Below, piece after piece: positions 1 to 5,172 of a DNA stretch of 5,172 nt. Location of the stretch: contig CAUCTV010000089.1 of the NCBI GenBank assembly GCA_958445895.1, forward strand, positions 1-5,172, written 5' to 3'. How positions within the stretch are numbered: position 1 is the stretch's first letter; each line of letters starts with the position of its first letter. The position numbers and the translations under genes were made by a program. The notes beneath the pieces are model-generated. The model was not told where the DNA came from and ran no database searches. It saw only the letters and a program-made list of their open reading frames with translations. The stretch comes from an uncultured Collinsella sp. Its GTDB lineage: Bacteria > Actinomycetota > Coriobacteriia > Coriobacteriales > Coriobacteriaceae.

Positions 1-19
1 AAACTAGCCTCTCTTCATG

Positions 20-52
20 AGCCCCGCGGTCCGCTCCGACTGCGGGGCTTTT
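20..52 (+). terminator. Rho-independent terminator of an upstream plus-strand gene
   Basis: A 12-bp stem (20-31 paired with 38-49, core GCCCCGC/GCGGGGC, one G-T wobble) closes a 6-base loop and is followed by TTTT at 49-52. This is the classical intrinsic terminator form. The T-run lies only on the plus-strand side, so it serves a gene ending left of the window. That gene would be convergent with the minus-strand pair at 160-2062. Confidence 0.85.
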
Positions 53-78
53 GCTGTTGAGGTGACTGTTCATGGGTG

Positions 79-145
79 GTCATTGGGGACAGACTTAAAT
101 GAGTGGTCGCCCAATGACTACTCATTTAAGTCTGTCCCCAATGAC
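79..145. repeat. Long near-perfect palindrome, REP/MITE-like hairpin
   Basis: Arms 79-104 and 120-145 are exact reverse complements over 26 bases, with core TTGGGGACAGACTTAA. Pairing continues inward through 105-109/115-119 with two G-T wobbles, giving about 31 bp around the 5-base loop CCCAA. No T-run follows on either strand, so it is not a standard terminator. A GT(G/A)GTCATTGGG unit occurs twice: at 76-87 on the plus strand and at 121-110 on the minus strand. The second copy carries the GTAG tetranucleotide typical of REP elements moved by RAYT (Y1, IS200-like) transposases. It sits 14 bases beyond the stop of the XRE gene, between two convergent transcription units. The palindrome is seen directly; the REP/MITE identity is inferred from the motif style, and no transposase is present in the window. 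Confidence 0.75.
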
Positions 146-159
146 AAGATCCGATCCAA

Positions 160-810
160 TTAGATGCTCAGGTCATGGGATGCCTGAAACCAGACGATGA
201 CTCCGAGAATCCTGATTCGGCGTTTGTCCAGCACAATATCCGGTTCCGATGTGCGATATGAGTAGGATGACAGCATCACTGTGTTCGTGCCGGTGCTATA
301 CCGCCGTATGACCACTCTGGAATTATCGGACAAGGCGAGGACGGAGCATCCGTTCCAGGGCTTCAGGTTGGGGTCCACTAGGAGAAAGGATCCCATCGGA
401 TAGCATTTGGACATGGCAGATGTGTCCATTTGAACAAAGAAACACCCACGATGTTTTTTGAATACGGATGAGGGGAGCGCCGTTGTTCCGGTCTGCTTAA
501 GTCCTGTTCTGCCTCCATTCATCTGGATTTTAAATACATCGCAAAGGGAGTCAGTAGCAGTTTCCTTGGAATTCGGCTTCCGTCCTCCGTGGTCGAGCTT
601 TGCGGCAAGCCCTGCGGTTTCTGATGCGAGGTCGTCAAGCTGCAGATTGAATTTCGAAACGATCTTGAGCAGTGTCGACCGGCGGATGGCATAGCGGTCC
701 TTTTCCCAACGGCATACCGTTTCTTTGGAGACGCCGACGAGTGCCGCGAACTCCTCCTGCGTGAGCTGGTCGCGCTTGCGAAGCGCCTTTATGTTTTGAC
801 CCGTTCCCAT
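160..810 (-). CDS. XRE-family transcriptional regulator with degenerate S24/LexA-like C-terminal domain
   Basis: Encodes 216 residues, probably a cytoplasmic DNA-binding regulator. Residues about 5-58 form an XRE/Cro helix-turn-helix (IKALRKRDQLTQEEFAALVG, recognition helix around SKETVCRWEKDR at 29-39). A variable linker spans about 62-118. Residues about 121-207 resemble the LexA/CI peptidase S24 fold (FFVQMDTSAM, PMGSFLLVDP, VVIRRY, ILGVIVW). By alignment with the family G-[DN]-S-M motif the nucleophilic Ser is Ala132, and the Lys position is Arg169. The 37-residue spacing equals that of LexA Ser119-Lys156, which supports the alignment and implies no self-cleavage. The ATG at 810 lies one base after the arcA1 stop (TAAcATG) with no clear Shine-Dalgarno, so translation is probably coupled. 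A TTG start at 858 would overlap arcA1 by 47 bases, has no ribosome binding site, and adds a non-domain tail. It is likely to control this ADI locus, but the target is inferred from context only. Confidence 0.85.
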   Translation of the reverse strand: MGTGQNIKALRKRDQLTQEEFAALVGVSKETVCRWEKDRYAIRRSTLLKIVSKFNLQLDDLASETAGLAAKLDHGGRKPNSKETATDSLCDVFKIQMNGGRTGLKQTGTTALPSSVFKKHRGCFFVQMDTSAMSKCYPMGSFLLVDPNLKPWNGCSVLALSDNSRVVIRRYSTGTNTVMLSSYSYRTSEPDIVLDKRRIRILGVIVWFQASHDLSI

Positions 811-811
811 G

Positions 812-2062
812 TTATGAAGCGCGGACGAGGGGAAGGCAGAGGCAGTTGGGGCCGCCAAAGCCGTTTGTCAGCTCGAAGATGGAGATGGGAACAAGTTCAA
901 TACCGGCCTGCTCCAGTGCCTTGTTCGTCTCGGTGTTCTCTTCGTATACGCAGACCTTGCCGGGCTCCAGGCAAAGCGTGCTTATAGCATTGTTGGTTCT
1001 TTCGACCTCTGCCGCTCCGGGATTTGAGCCGCCGCAAGGGATAAATTGCGGTGAACTTAAACCCAGGGCTAATCCCAGCGCTTCTTTTAGTCCGCCTTCG
1101 ACATGACGCGCCCGGGTTGTCCTTTCCGATCTGCCTCGTGTAATGCAGTAGACCCGCGCTTGGTCCAGGAGCTCCCGGTCAATGAGGAATGTCTCATAGT
1201 TAACACGAGCAAAGTATGTGTCGAGATGAATGCAGAGATCATCGTAGGGAACCTCAATGGCCCATACGGACTCAATAGTCGAGTTCTCGTCCCAGAGCAA
1301 GTTGTTCGCTAGGGTGTCTATAGCTGCTGGCTCGGTTCGTTGAGAGATGCCAACGGCTACATTTTCGCTGTTGAGGTTGTGAAGGTCGCCGCCTTCAATG
1401 TGGTAAGTCGATTCATGCTTGAAGAACTGAGGAGTCTCGCGGAAATCCGGATGATAGTTAAAAATCGTTTTATAGGCGATAACCTCACGGTTGCGCTCTG
1501 GCCAGTACATATGGTTGAGCGTGACACCTTCGCCGATGACGCTTGCTGGATCGCGCGTAAACCACATGGTATTAAGGGGGGCTATGAGAAGGTCGTCGGG
1601 TGAGTATGCGTCTCCCGTCAGCTTTGAGAGGCTGAACACCTCCTTGTTCGTGTCGAAGACCTGGGAGTAGCGAACGCCGTTGACGGCTGCCTGGACCAGG
1701 TCGCGGGAACCTTCGATATGCTCAAGATACTCGCGAATGGCGGACTCGAGCTCCATGCCCCTCGCGCCGCATTCTGAAATGTAGCTATCGATAAAAGAGC
1801 GACGCGCTTGCTCTGTCGCATCAAGGGCTTCGGTAAGAAGGTTCTCGAGATAGAGAATCTCTACTCCTTCGTGCTCGAGCATTGCCGAGTAAGCATGATG
1901 CTCCCCAAGAGCCTTTTCAAGATCAAATGAATTGCTAGAAGGGCGTAGCGTAAAGACTTGATTGAACTGGCCGTCGGGGTAGTTGCGCGTTTCGGGGCCG
2001 GGGCAGTGCAGCAGGACCCTTTTTAGCTTTCCTATTTCGTTTTGAACATGCAATGCGGACAT
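812..2062 (-). CDS. arcA: Arginine deiminase, divergent paralogue
   Basis: A 416-residue protein of the guanidino-group-modifying superfamily, the usual length for arginine deiminase (L-arginine + water to L-citrulline + ammonia), cytoplasmic. Catalytic residues are complete: Asp171 (FTRDP), Glu223 (HIEGGD), His279 and Asp281 (HLDTYF), and the nucleophile Cys407 (GGPNC). The carboxylate-binding arginines of the family are Arg190 and Arg242. Several family-conserved loops deviate: HRPG reads HCPG (19-22), GGGD reads GGSN (344-347), REQWNDG reads VERTNNA, and GRGGPRC reads GFGGPNC (401-407). The Asn usually found six residues before the FTRDP Asp is Thr165, with Asn at 164. GAGGT at 2070-2066 precedes the ATG. 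The gene is followed one base later by the XRE regulator and is divergent from the plus-strand arc operon. Codons such as AGG and CTA appear here but are largely avoided in the plus-strand arcA. It is probably active, although altered substrate handling is possible. Confidence 0.9.
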   Translation of the reverse strand: MSALHVQNEIGKLKRVLLHCPGPETRNYPDGQFNQVFTLRPSSNSFDLEKALGEHHAYSAMLEHEGVEILYLENLLTEALDATEQARRSFIDSYISECGARGMELESAIREYLEHIEGSRDLVQAAVNGVRYSQVFDTNKEVFSLSKLTGDAYSPDDLLIAPLNTMWFTRDPASVIGEGVTLNHMYWPERNREVIAYKTIFNYHPDFRETPQFFKHESTYHIEGGDLHNLNSENVAVGISQRTEPAAIDTLANNLLWDENSTIESVWAIEVPYDDLCIHLDTYFARVNYETFLIDRELLDQARVYCITRGRSERTTRARHVEGGLKEALGLALGLSSPQFIPCGGSNPGAAEVERTNNAISTLCLEPGKVCVYEENTETNKALEQAGIELVPISIFELTNGFGGPNCLCLPLVRAS

Positions 2063-2064
2063 GT

Positions 2065-2126
2065 GACCTCGCTTTGGCGATGAGTATTGATCGCTTCCAT
2101 AGTGTCACATTAGAAGCTTGTTTCAA
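2065..2126 (-). promoter_or_regulatory. Candidate promoter and RBS of the arcA1-xre operon
   Basis: On the minus strand a TTGAAA -35-like hexamer (2126-2121, 5 of 6 consensus bases) is followed after 16 bases by a weak CACTAT -10 (2104-2099). This would give a leader of about 30 bases. The Shine-Dalgarno GAGGT (2070-2066) ends three bases before the arcA1 ATG at 2062. The poor -10 would suit an activator-dependent promoter. The RBS is convincing; the promoter is only a guess. Confidence 0.35.
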
Positions 2127-2174
2127 TTTACATCATGTTTGCCACAGGAGAATGGCACGATCCAAGTAAATAAG

Positions 2175-2219
2175 TGACGTTAAACATCTATCAAAAGTGA
2201 TAATTGATGAATTACGTCA
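2175..2219. promoter_or_regulatory. Nested inverted repeats, candidate operator over plus-strand promoter
   Basis: The inner dyad TATCA(N4)TGATA at 2189-2202 overlaps the candidate -10 GATAAT (2199-2204). The outer dyad TGACGT/ACGTCA places its arms at 2175-2180 and 2214-2219. A dyad covering a -10 is a common repressor site, so binding by the linked XRE protein is possible. AT-rich intergenic DNA yields short dyads by chance, so this stays tentative. Confidence 0.3.
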
Positions 2220-2247
2220 ATCTAAAGTCCGTTTACGGGTCGATGCG

Positions 2248-2265
2248 CTTCGCTGGCGGGCGAAG
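2248..2265 (+). other. Small leader hairpin upstream of the transporter gene
   Basis: CTTCGC (2248-2253) pairs with GCGAAG (2260-2265) around TGGCGG in what should be the 5' leader of the transporter mRNA. The short stem has no T-run after it. It may stabilise or fold the leader, or be incidental. Confidence 0.25.
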
Positions 2266-2328
2266 AGACGGAAGGGTGTTTTGCGCGATGACACAATGGC
2301 TTTGCCGGCAACGAAAAACCCCTGAATT

Positions 2329-2335
2329 AAGGAGG
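2329..2335 (+). promoter_or_regulatory. Strong Shine-Dalgarno of the transporter gene
   Basis: AAGGAGG stands four bases before the ATG at 2340 and is nearly fully complementary to the 16S rRNA tail. It fixes the transporter start and predicts efficient initiation. Confidence 0.8.
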
Positions 2336-2339
2336 AGAG

Positions 2340-3776
2340 ATGGCAGAGACAGAAAAGAAGCGCACTCTTCGAGTCCCGCACGTGTACACCATCATTCTCG
2401 TCTTGATGGCCGTATTTGCCGTTCTGACCTGGGTCGTGCCTTCGGGTTCGTTTGAGCGCCAGGAGGTTAACGGTCGCGAGGTAACGGTCTCGGGCACCTA
2501 TGAGCCTGTCGATAAGGTCTATACGGACGAGGACGGCAACGAGGTCGATCTTCGCCAAGGCATCTTCGAAGTACTTGAGGCCCCTGCGATCGGCATCCAG
2601 CAAGCGGTCGAGGTCGTTGCATTCATTATGATCGTGGGAGGTTCCTTCCAGGTCATCACGGCGACCGGAGCCATCACGAGCGGCGTCGCCCGAGTGGTGA
2701 AGAAGTTCAAGAGCAAGGACGTCCTCATCATTCCGATCCTAATGGTGCTTTTTGCCTTGGGCGGCAGCACCTTTGGTATGGCAGAGGAGACGCTTCCGTT
2801 CTTTGCGATTCTTATGCCGATCATGATGGCCATGGGCTTCGACTCAATTACAGCGTTCATGACGGTGTTTGTGGGTGCCCGTATCGGATACATCGCATCT
2901 ACCGTAAACCCGTTCAACGTCCTGATTTCCCAGGGCATCCTCGGTATCCAGGGCAACCCCCAGCTTTGGTTGCGTACTATCGCCCTTGTCGTGCTCACTG
3001 CAGTTGCCATCGCATGGGTTGTGATGTATGCCCTCAAGGTTAAGAAGAATCCCGAGGCATCCCCAGCTTTCCACGATGATATCGAGAAGCGCAAAGAGTT
3101 TGGTGCGGACGAGAATCTCCTCGATAGCGAGTTCACCGGTAGGCAGAAAGCCGTTATGGTTATTTTCGTGCTTGGACTTGCCGCCATCATTTGGGGTCTG
3201 GTGGCCCAGGGCTGGTACATGAACGAAATCTCTGCGATTTTCTTGGCCATGGCCCTTCTTTCGGGTGTTGTTTCCGGGATGAATGAGAAGGAGATCGCTG
3301 GCGAGTTCGTTAAGGGAATTGCAGACTTCGCGTTCTCTGCCATCGTTGTTGGCCTCGCCCGCGGAATCCTCGTAATCGCCAATGACGGCCTCATCATCGA
3401 TACGATTCTCAACACGCTCGCCACGGCTCTCTCTGGAGTTCCGGCAGTTATCTTTACGAGCATTCTCTACGTCGTGGATAACCTTCTGTCGATCCTCGTT
3501 CCGAGCTCCTCGGGCATCGCTGCTCTTACGATTCCCATTTTCGGCCCGCTTGTTGAGCTGATGGGCTTAAACCCCGAGGCTGCAGTTACCGGCCTTTCCA
3601 TGGGCAGTGCTGCCATGTCTCTCATTTCGCCGACAAGCGCGATGCTCGTTGCCGGTCTTGGCGTCTGTAAGATTCCGCTTGGCCAGTGGTGGAAGGTCGC
3701 TTGGAAATTCTTCCTGGTCGTAAGCGTTATCTGCATGGCATTCACTGCGGTTTCGGGTCTTATCCCCCTGCCGTAA
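2340..3776 (+). CDS. arcD: YfcC/DcuC-superfamily transporter, probable arginine/ornithine antiporter
   Basis: A 478-residue polytopic inner-membrane protein of the YfcC family (C4-dicarboxylate anaerobic carrier-like, DcuC Pfam group), at the usual length. About 11-13 membrane segments can be read, including roughly 15-35, 88-108, 128-148, 170-188, 212-232, 270-290, 297-313, 328-347, 366-388, 425-443 and 454-476. The basic N-terminus suggests N-in. An acidic loop at about 37-87 would face outside, and a charged loop at about 233-268 would be cytoplasmic. Typical family signatures are GGSTFGMAEET (141-151), VPSSSGIAALTIPI (387-400) and SPTSAMLVAGLG (430-441). Members of this family serve as the ArcD exchanger in several Firmicute ADI operons, unlike the APC-type ArcD of Pseudomonas. 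Its place just before arcA supports arginine/ornithine exchange here, but the substrate is inferred. It begins the plus-strand operon and ends 42 bases before arcA2. Confidence 0.87.
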   Translation: MAETEKKRTLRVPHVYTIILVLMAVFAVLTWVVPSGSFERQEVNGREVTVSGTYEPVDKVYTDEDGNEVDLRQGIFEVLEAPAIGIQQAVEVVAFIMIVGGSFQVITATGAITSGVARVVKKFKSKDVLIIPILMVLFALGGSTFGMAEETLPFFAILMPIMMAMGFDSITAFMTVFVGARIGYIASTVNPFNVLISQGILGIQGNPQLWLRTIALVVLTAVAIAWVVMYALKVKKNPEASPAFHDDIEKRKEFGADENLLDSEFTGRQKAVMVIFVLGLAAIIWGLVAQGWYMNEISAIFLAMALLSGVVSGMNEKEIAGEFVKGIADFAFSAIVVGLARGILVIANDGLIIDTILNTLATALSGVPAVIFTSILYVVDNLLSILVPSSSGIAALTIPIFGPLVELMGLNPEAAVTGLSMGSAAMSLISPTSAMLVAGLGVCKIPLGQWWKVAWKFFLVVSVICMAFTAVSGLIPLP

Positions 3777-3808
3777 ATGCAAAACCCCACATACAAGTTG
3801 TGAGAAAG

Positions 3809-3813
3809 AAGGA
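3809..3813 (+). promoter_or_regulatory. Shine-Dalgarno of arcA2
   Basis: AAGGA lies five bases before the ATG at 3819. It supports that start and independent initiation within a transporter-arcA transcript. The 42-base gap to the transporter has no terminator. Confidence 0.7.
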
Positions 3814-3818
3814 TAGAG

Positions 3819-5063
3819 ATGAACAAAGGACTGAACGTTCATAGCGAGATTGGCGCCCTCAAGAAGGTGTGCGTCCATCGCCCCGGTATGGATCTTGTAA
3901 ACATGAAGGCGGAGGATTTCGACCGCGTTTGGATTCACGACGCGTTCTATCTGGACTATGCCCAGAAAGAGCACGATCAGTTTACCGGCCTTCTTCGCGG
4001 CGCTGGCGCCGAGGTCGTCTATATGGAAGAGCTGCTCGCTGAGACGTTTGACAAAGTCGAGGGCACTCGCGCAGAGTTCATGACGAAGTTCATGGGTGAG
4101 TCCGGCATCTCCAACGCGGCCCTTCGCCAGGCCGTTGTCGAGAAGCTTGATTCGATTAAGGACAACAAGGAGTTTGTCCTTGCTGCCATGGGCGGCCTCT
4201 ACGTTCGCGACCTCGAGATCCCCAAGGTTGGCGGTTCTCTTGCCAGTATGGACGGCGAGGAGTTGAAGGCTGACGATATGGTGCTGTTCCCCATGCCGGC
4301 CTCGTATTTCTCCCGTGACCCTCTGGCTGTCGTGGGCAAGGGCGCTACCATGAACCGCATGTACTGGAATCAGCGCAACCGCGAGGTAATCTTCTACGAA
4401 ACGGTGCTGCGCAACCATCCCGATTACGCCGGTAGCCCCATCTGGTACGACCACAACAGCGAGTGGCATATCGAGGGCGGCGATATCCTCAACATCAACG
4501 CCAAGACGCTCGCCATCGGTATTTCCGAGCGCACCCAGACTGCGGCCATCGATGAGCTCGCCAAGAATATGTTCTGGGGTTCCGATGAGGCCGAGATCGA
4601 GAACATCTATGCCATCAAGATCCCGCACGGCTACGCCTACATGCACCTCGACACCGTCTGCACGCAGGTCGATCGCGATAAGTTCACGGTCTATCCCGGC
4701 ATCTACCAGACGCTTCGTGCCTACCGCCTGACCAAGGGCGATTCGGAGGGGGAGGTGCATATCGAGGAGCTCGAGGGCACCCTGCAGCATATTCTCGAGC
4801 TTGCGACGGGTATGGACCACATCACCATGATTGAGTGCGGTGGTGGCGATCCGATCGAGGCTTCTCGTGAGCAGTGGAACGATGGTTCCAACACTCTTGC
4901 GGTCGCACCGGGCAAGGTCTGCGTGTATGAGCGCAACGTTGTCACCAACGATGCTCTTTACAAGGCCGGCGTCGAGCTGCTCGTCGCCCCCTCCGAGGAG
5001 CTTTCTCGCGGTCGCGGCGGCCCGCGCTGCATGACCATGCCGTTCTGGCGTGAGGAAATCTAG
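3819..5063 (+). CDS. arcA: Arginine deiminase, main operon copy
   Basis: A 414-residue cytoplasmic arginine deiminase (EC 3.5.3.6), the first enzyme of the ADI pathway. The N-terminus has the family block SEIGALKKVCVHRPG. Catalytic residues are all visible: Asp167 (FSRDP), Glu219 (HIEGGD), His276 and Asp278 (MHLDT), and nucleophile Cys404 in GRGGPRC. Carboxylate-binding Arg186 (RNRE) and Arg238 (SERTQ) are present, as are the conserved CGGGD (340-344) and REQWNDG (350-356). The one notable change is Ala161, where characterised enzymes carry a substrate-contacting Asn (PNLYFTRDP reads PASYFSRDP). Codon choice is strongly biased to GCC, CGC, CTC, GTC, AAG and GAG, consistent with high expression. 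It lies between the arcD-like transporter and a probable arcB, so it is the operon's pathway enzyme. Confidence 0.95.
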   Translation: MNKGLNVHSEIGALKKVCVHRPGMDLVNMKAEDFDRVWIHDAFYLDYAQKEHDQFTGLLRGAGAEVVYMEELLAETFDKVEGTRAEFMTKFMGESGISNAALRQAVVEKLDSIKDNKEFVLAAMGGLYVRDLEIPKVGGSLASMDGEELKADDMVLFPMPASYFSRDPLAVVGKGATMNRMYWNQRNREVIFYETVLRNHPDYAGSPIWYDHNSEWHIEGGDILNINAKTLAIGISERTQTAAIDELAKNMFWGSDEAEIENIYAIKIPHGYAYMHLDTVCTQVDRDKFTVYPGIYQTLRAYRLTKGDSEGEVHIEELEGTLQHILELATGMDHITMIECGGGDPIEASREQWNDGSNTLAVAPGKVCVYERNVVTNDALYKAGVELLVAPSEELSRGRGGPRCMTMPFWREEI

Positions 5064-5079
5064 TCAGCGTTAGCGTATC

Positions 5080-5109
5080 TGGGCGGCGCGTGTGCGTCTG
5101 CGCCGCCCA
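5080..5109 (+). terminator. Intercistronic GC-rich hairpin, weak terminator or mRNA processing/stability element
   Basis: TGGGCGGCGC (5080-5089) pairs perfectly with GCGCCGCCCA (5100-5109) around a 10-base loop. This begins 16 bases after the arcA2 stop and lies 40 bases before the next start. The downstream run is mixed (TCCCTCCTTGTGTGTT) rather than a clean T-tract. Partial termination or 3'-end protection, setting arcA output above arcB, is more likely than full termination. The downstream gene has its own RBS but no obvious promoter in the short gap. Confidence 0.55.
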
Positions 5110-5149
5110 TCCCTCCTTGTGTGTTCCAACAACCGAAAGGACTCAAATC

Positions 5150-5172
5150 ATGGCTCTTAATCTTTCTGGTCG
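5150..5172 (+). CDS. arcB: Ornithine carbamoyltransferase, N-terminal fragment cut by window edge
   Basis: ATG at 5150 opens a frame beginning MALNLSG plus part of an Arg codon at the window end. GAAAGG (5135-5140) lies nine bases before it as ribosome binding site. Catabolic ornithine carbamoyltransferases often begin in this style (MAxNLxxR), and arcB commonly follows arcA. The enzyme would convert citrulline and phosphate to ornithine and carbamoyl phosphate. Only seven full codons are visible, so identity rests mainly on operon context. Confidence 0.6.

Larger units (their letters stand above)
2063..2339. promoter_or_regulatory. Divergent intergenic control region between arcA1 and the transporter
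   Basis: This 277-base AT-richer stretch separates the start codons of the two divergent arc units and holds no credible gene. It contains an inverted repeat TATCA-AAAG-TGATA (2189-2202), flanked by a wider pair TGACGT (2175-2180) and ACGTCA (2214-2219). A GATAAT (2199-2204) could serve as a plus-strand -10, with GTGACG (2174-2179) as a poor -35 at 19-base spacing. A perfect 10-bp palindrome TTGCCGGCAA lies at 2302-2311, shortly before the transporter RBS. I saw no clear ArgR box or CRP/FNR site and no known riboswitch. Confidence 0.6.

Noticed and set aside
79..145. Palindrome as an intrinsic terminator for the XRE operon
   Set aside because: No T-run follows the stem on the minus or plus strand, and the stem is much longer than usual for terminators. 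Some termination or RNA protection is still possible.
79..145. Palindrome as part of a CRISPR array
   Set aside because: There are only two inverted arms with a 5-base loop, no regularly spaced direct repeats and no cas genes.
458..694. Small plus-strand open frames opposite the XRE and arcA1 genes (e.g. 458-694, 846-1106, 1340-1603)
   Set aside because: All lie antisense to conserved coding sequence, with no RBS and no recognisable protein features.
160..858. Longer version of the XRE gene starting at TTG 858
   Set aside because: It would overlap arcA1 by 47 bases, has no Shine-Dalgarno, and the extra 16 residues (MAAPTASAF...) are outside the helix-turn-helix domain. ATG 810 fits better.
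2204..2221. ArgR box around TGATGAATTACG in the divergent region
   Set aside because: Only one half resembles TGAAT; the second half and the AT-rich spacer expected for an ARG box are missing.
2204..2455. Plus-strand frame in the divergent region running into the transporter gene
   Set aside because: It overlaps the transporter start by more than 100 bases in another frame, lacks an RBS and encodes an Arg-rich sequence with no family likeness. No convincing leader peptide was found.
2519..3463. 314-codon open frame on the minus strand inside the transporter gene
   Set aside because: It lies fully opposite a clear membrane transporter, with low-complexity Ser/Thr/Ile/Pro-rich content typical of the antisense of hydrophobic codons.
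3567..4820. Long 417-codon open frame on the minus strand across the transporter end and arcA2
   Set aside because: It is antisense to two well-supported genes. Such frames arise from biased C/G-ending codons on the coding strand; its protein shows no recognisable domain and it has no suitable RBS or promoter context.

Overview
The window is an arginine deiminase (ADI) locus. Two arginine deiminase genes stand on opposite strands around one divergent regulatory region, together with an arginine/ornithine exchanger, an XRE-type regulator and the first codons of an ornithine carbamoyltransferase. Base composition is moderately GC-rich, Shine-Dalgarno sites are strong, and the plus-strand genes have a marked preference for C/G-ending codons. 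With the style of the ADI and YfcC-type transporter proteins, this suggests an anaerobic, amino-acid-fermenting Gram-positive bacterium. A Coriobacteriia member (Collinsella/Olsenella relatives) is my best guess, made from general resemblance and not from any marker gene.

Layout, left to right. Positions 1-52 hold a strong intrinsic terminator for a plus-strand gene lying to the left. Positions 79-145 hold a long, nearly perfect hairpin repeat of REP/MITE type. The minus strand carries arcA1 (2062 to 812) followed by an XRE-family regulator (810 to 160), one base apart and apparently translationally coupled. Positions 2063-2339 are the divergent control region. The plus strand then carries a YfcC/DcuC-superfamily transporter (2340-3776, arcD-like), a canonical-looking arginine deiminase arcA2 (3819-5063), a GC-rich intercistronic hairpin, and the start of a probable arcB (5150 to the window edge).

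How it works together: the transporter probably exchanges external arginine for internal ornithine. ArcA hydrolyses arginine to citrulline and ammonia. ArcB, entering at the right edge, converts citrulline to ornithine and carbamoyl phosphate. Carbamate kinase would then make ATP, but no arcC is inside the window. The minus-strand pair looks like an accessory module. Its ArcA keeps all catalytic residues but departs from the family consensus in several loops. Its regulator has an N-terminal helix-turn-helix and a C-terminal LexA/S24-like fold in which both catalytic positions seem to be lost.

The most interesting points are the divergent second deiminase coupled to a pseudo-peptidase repressor, and the REP-like palindrome at the 3' end of that operon. 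All other genes look ordinary and intact.
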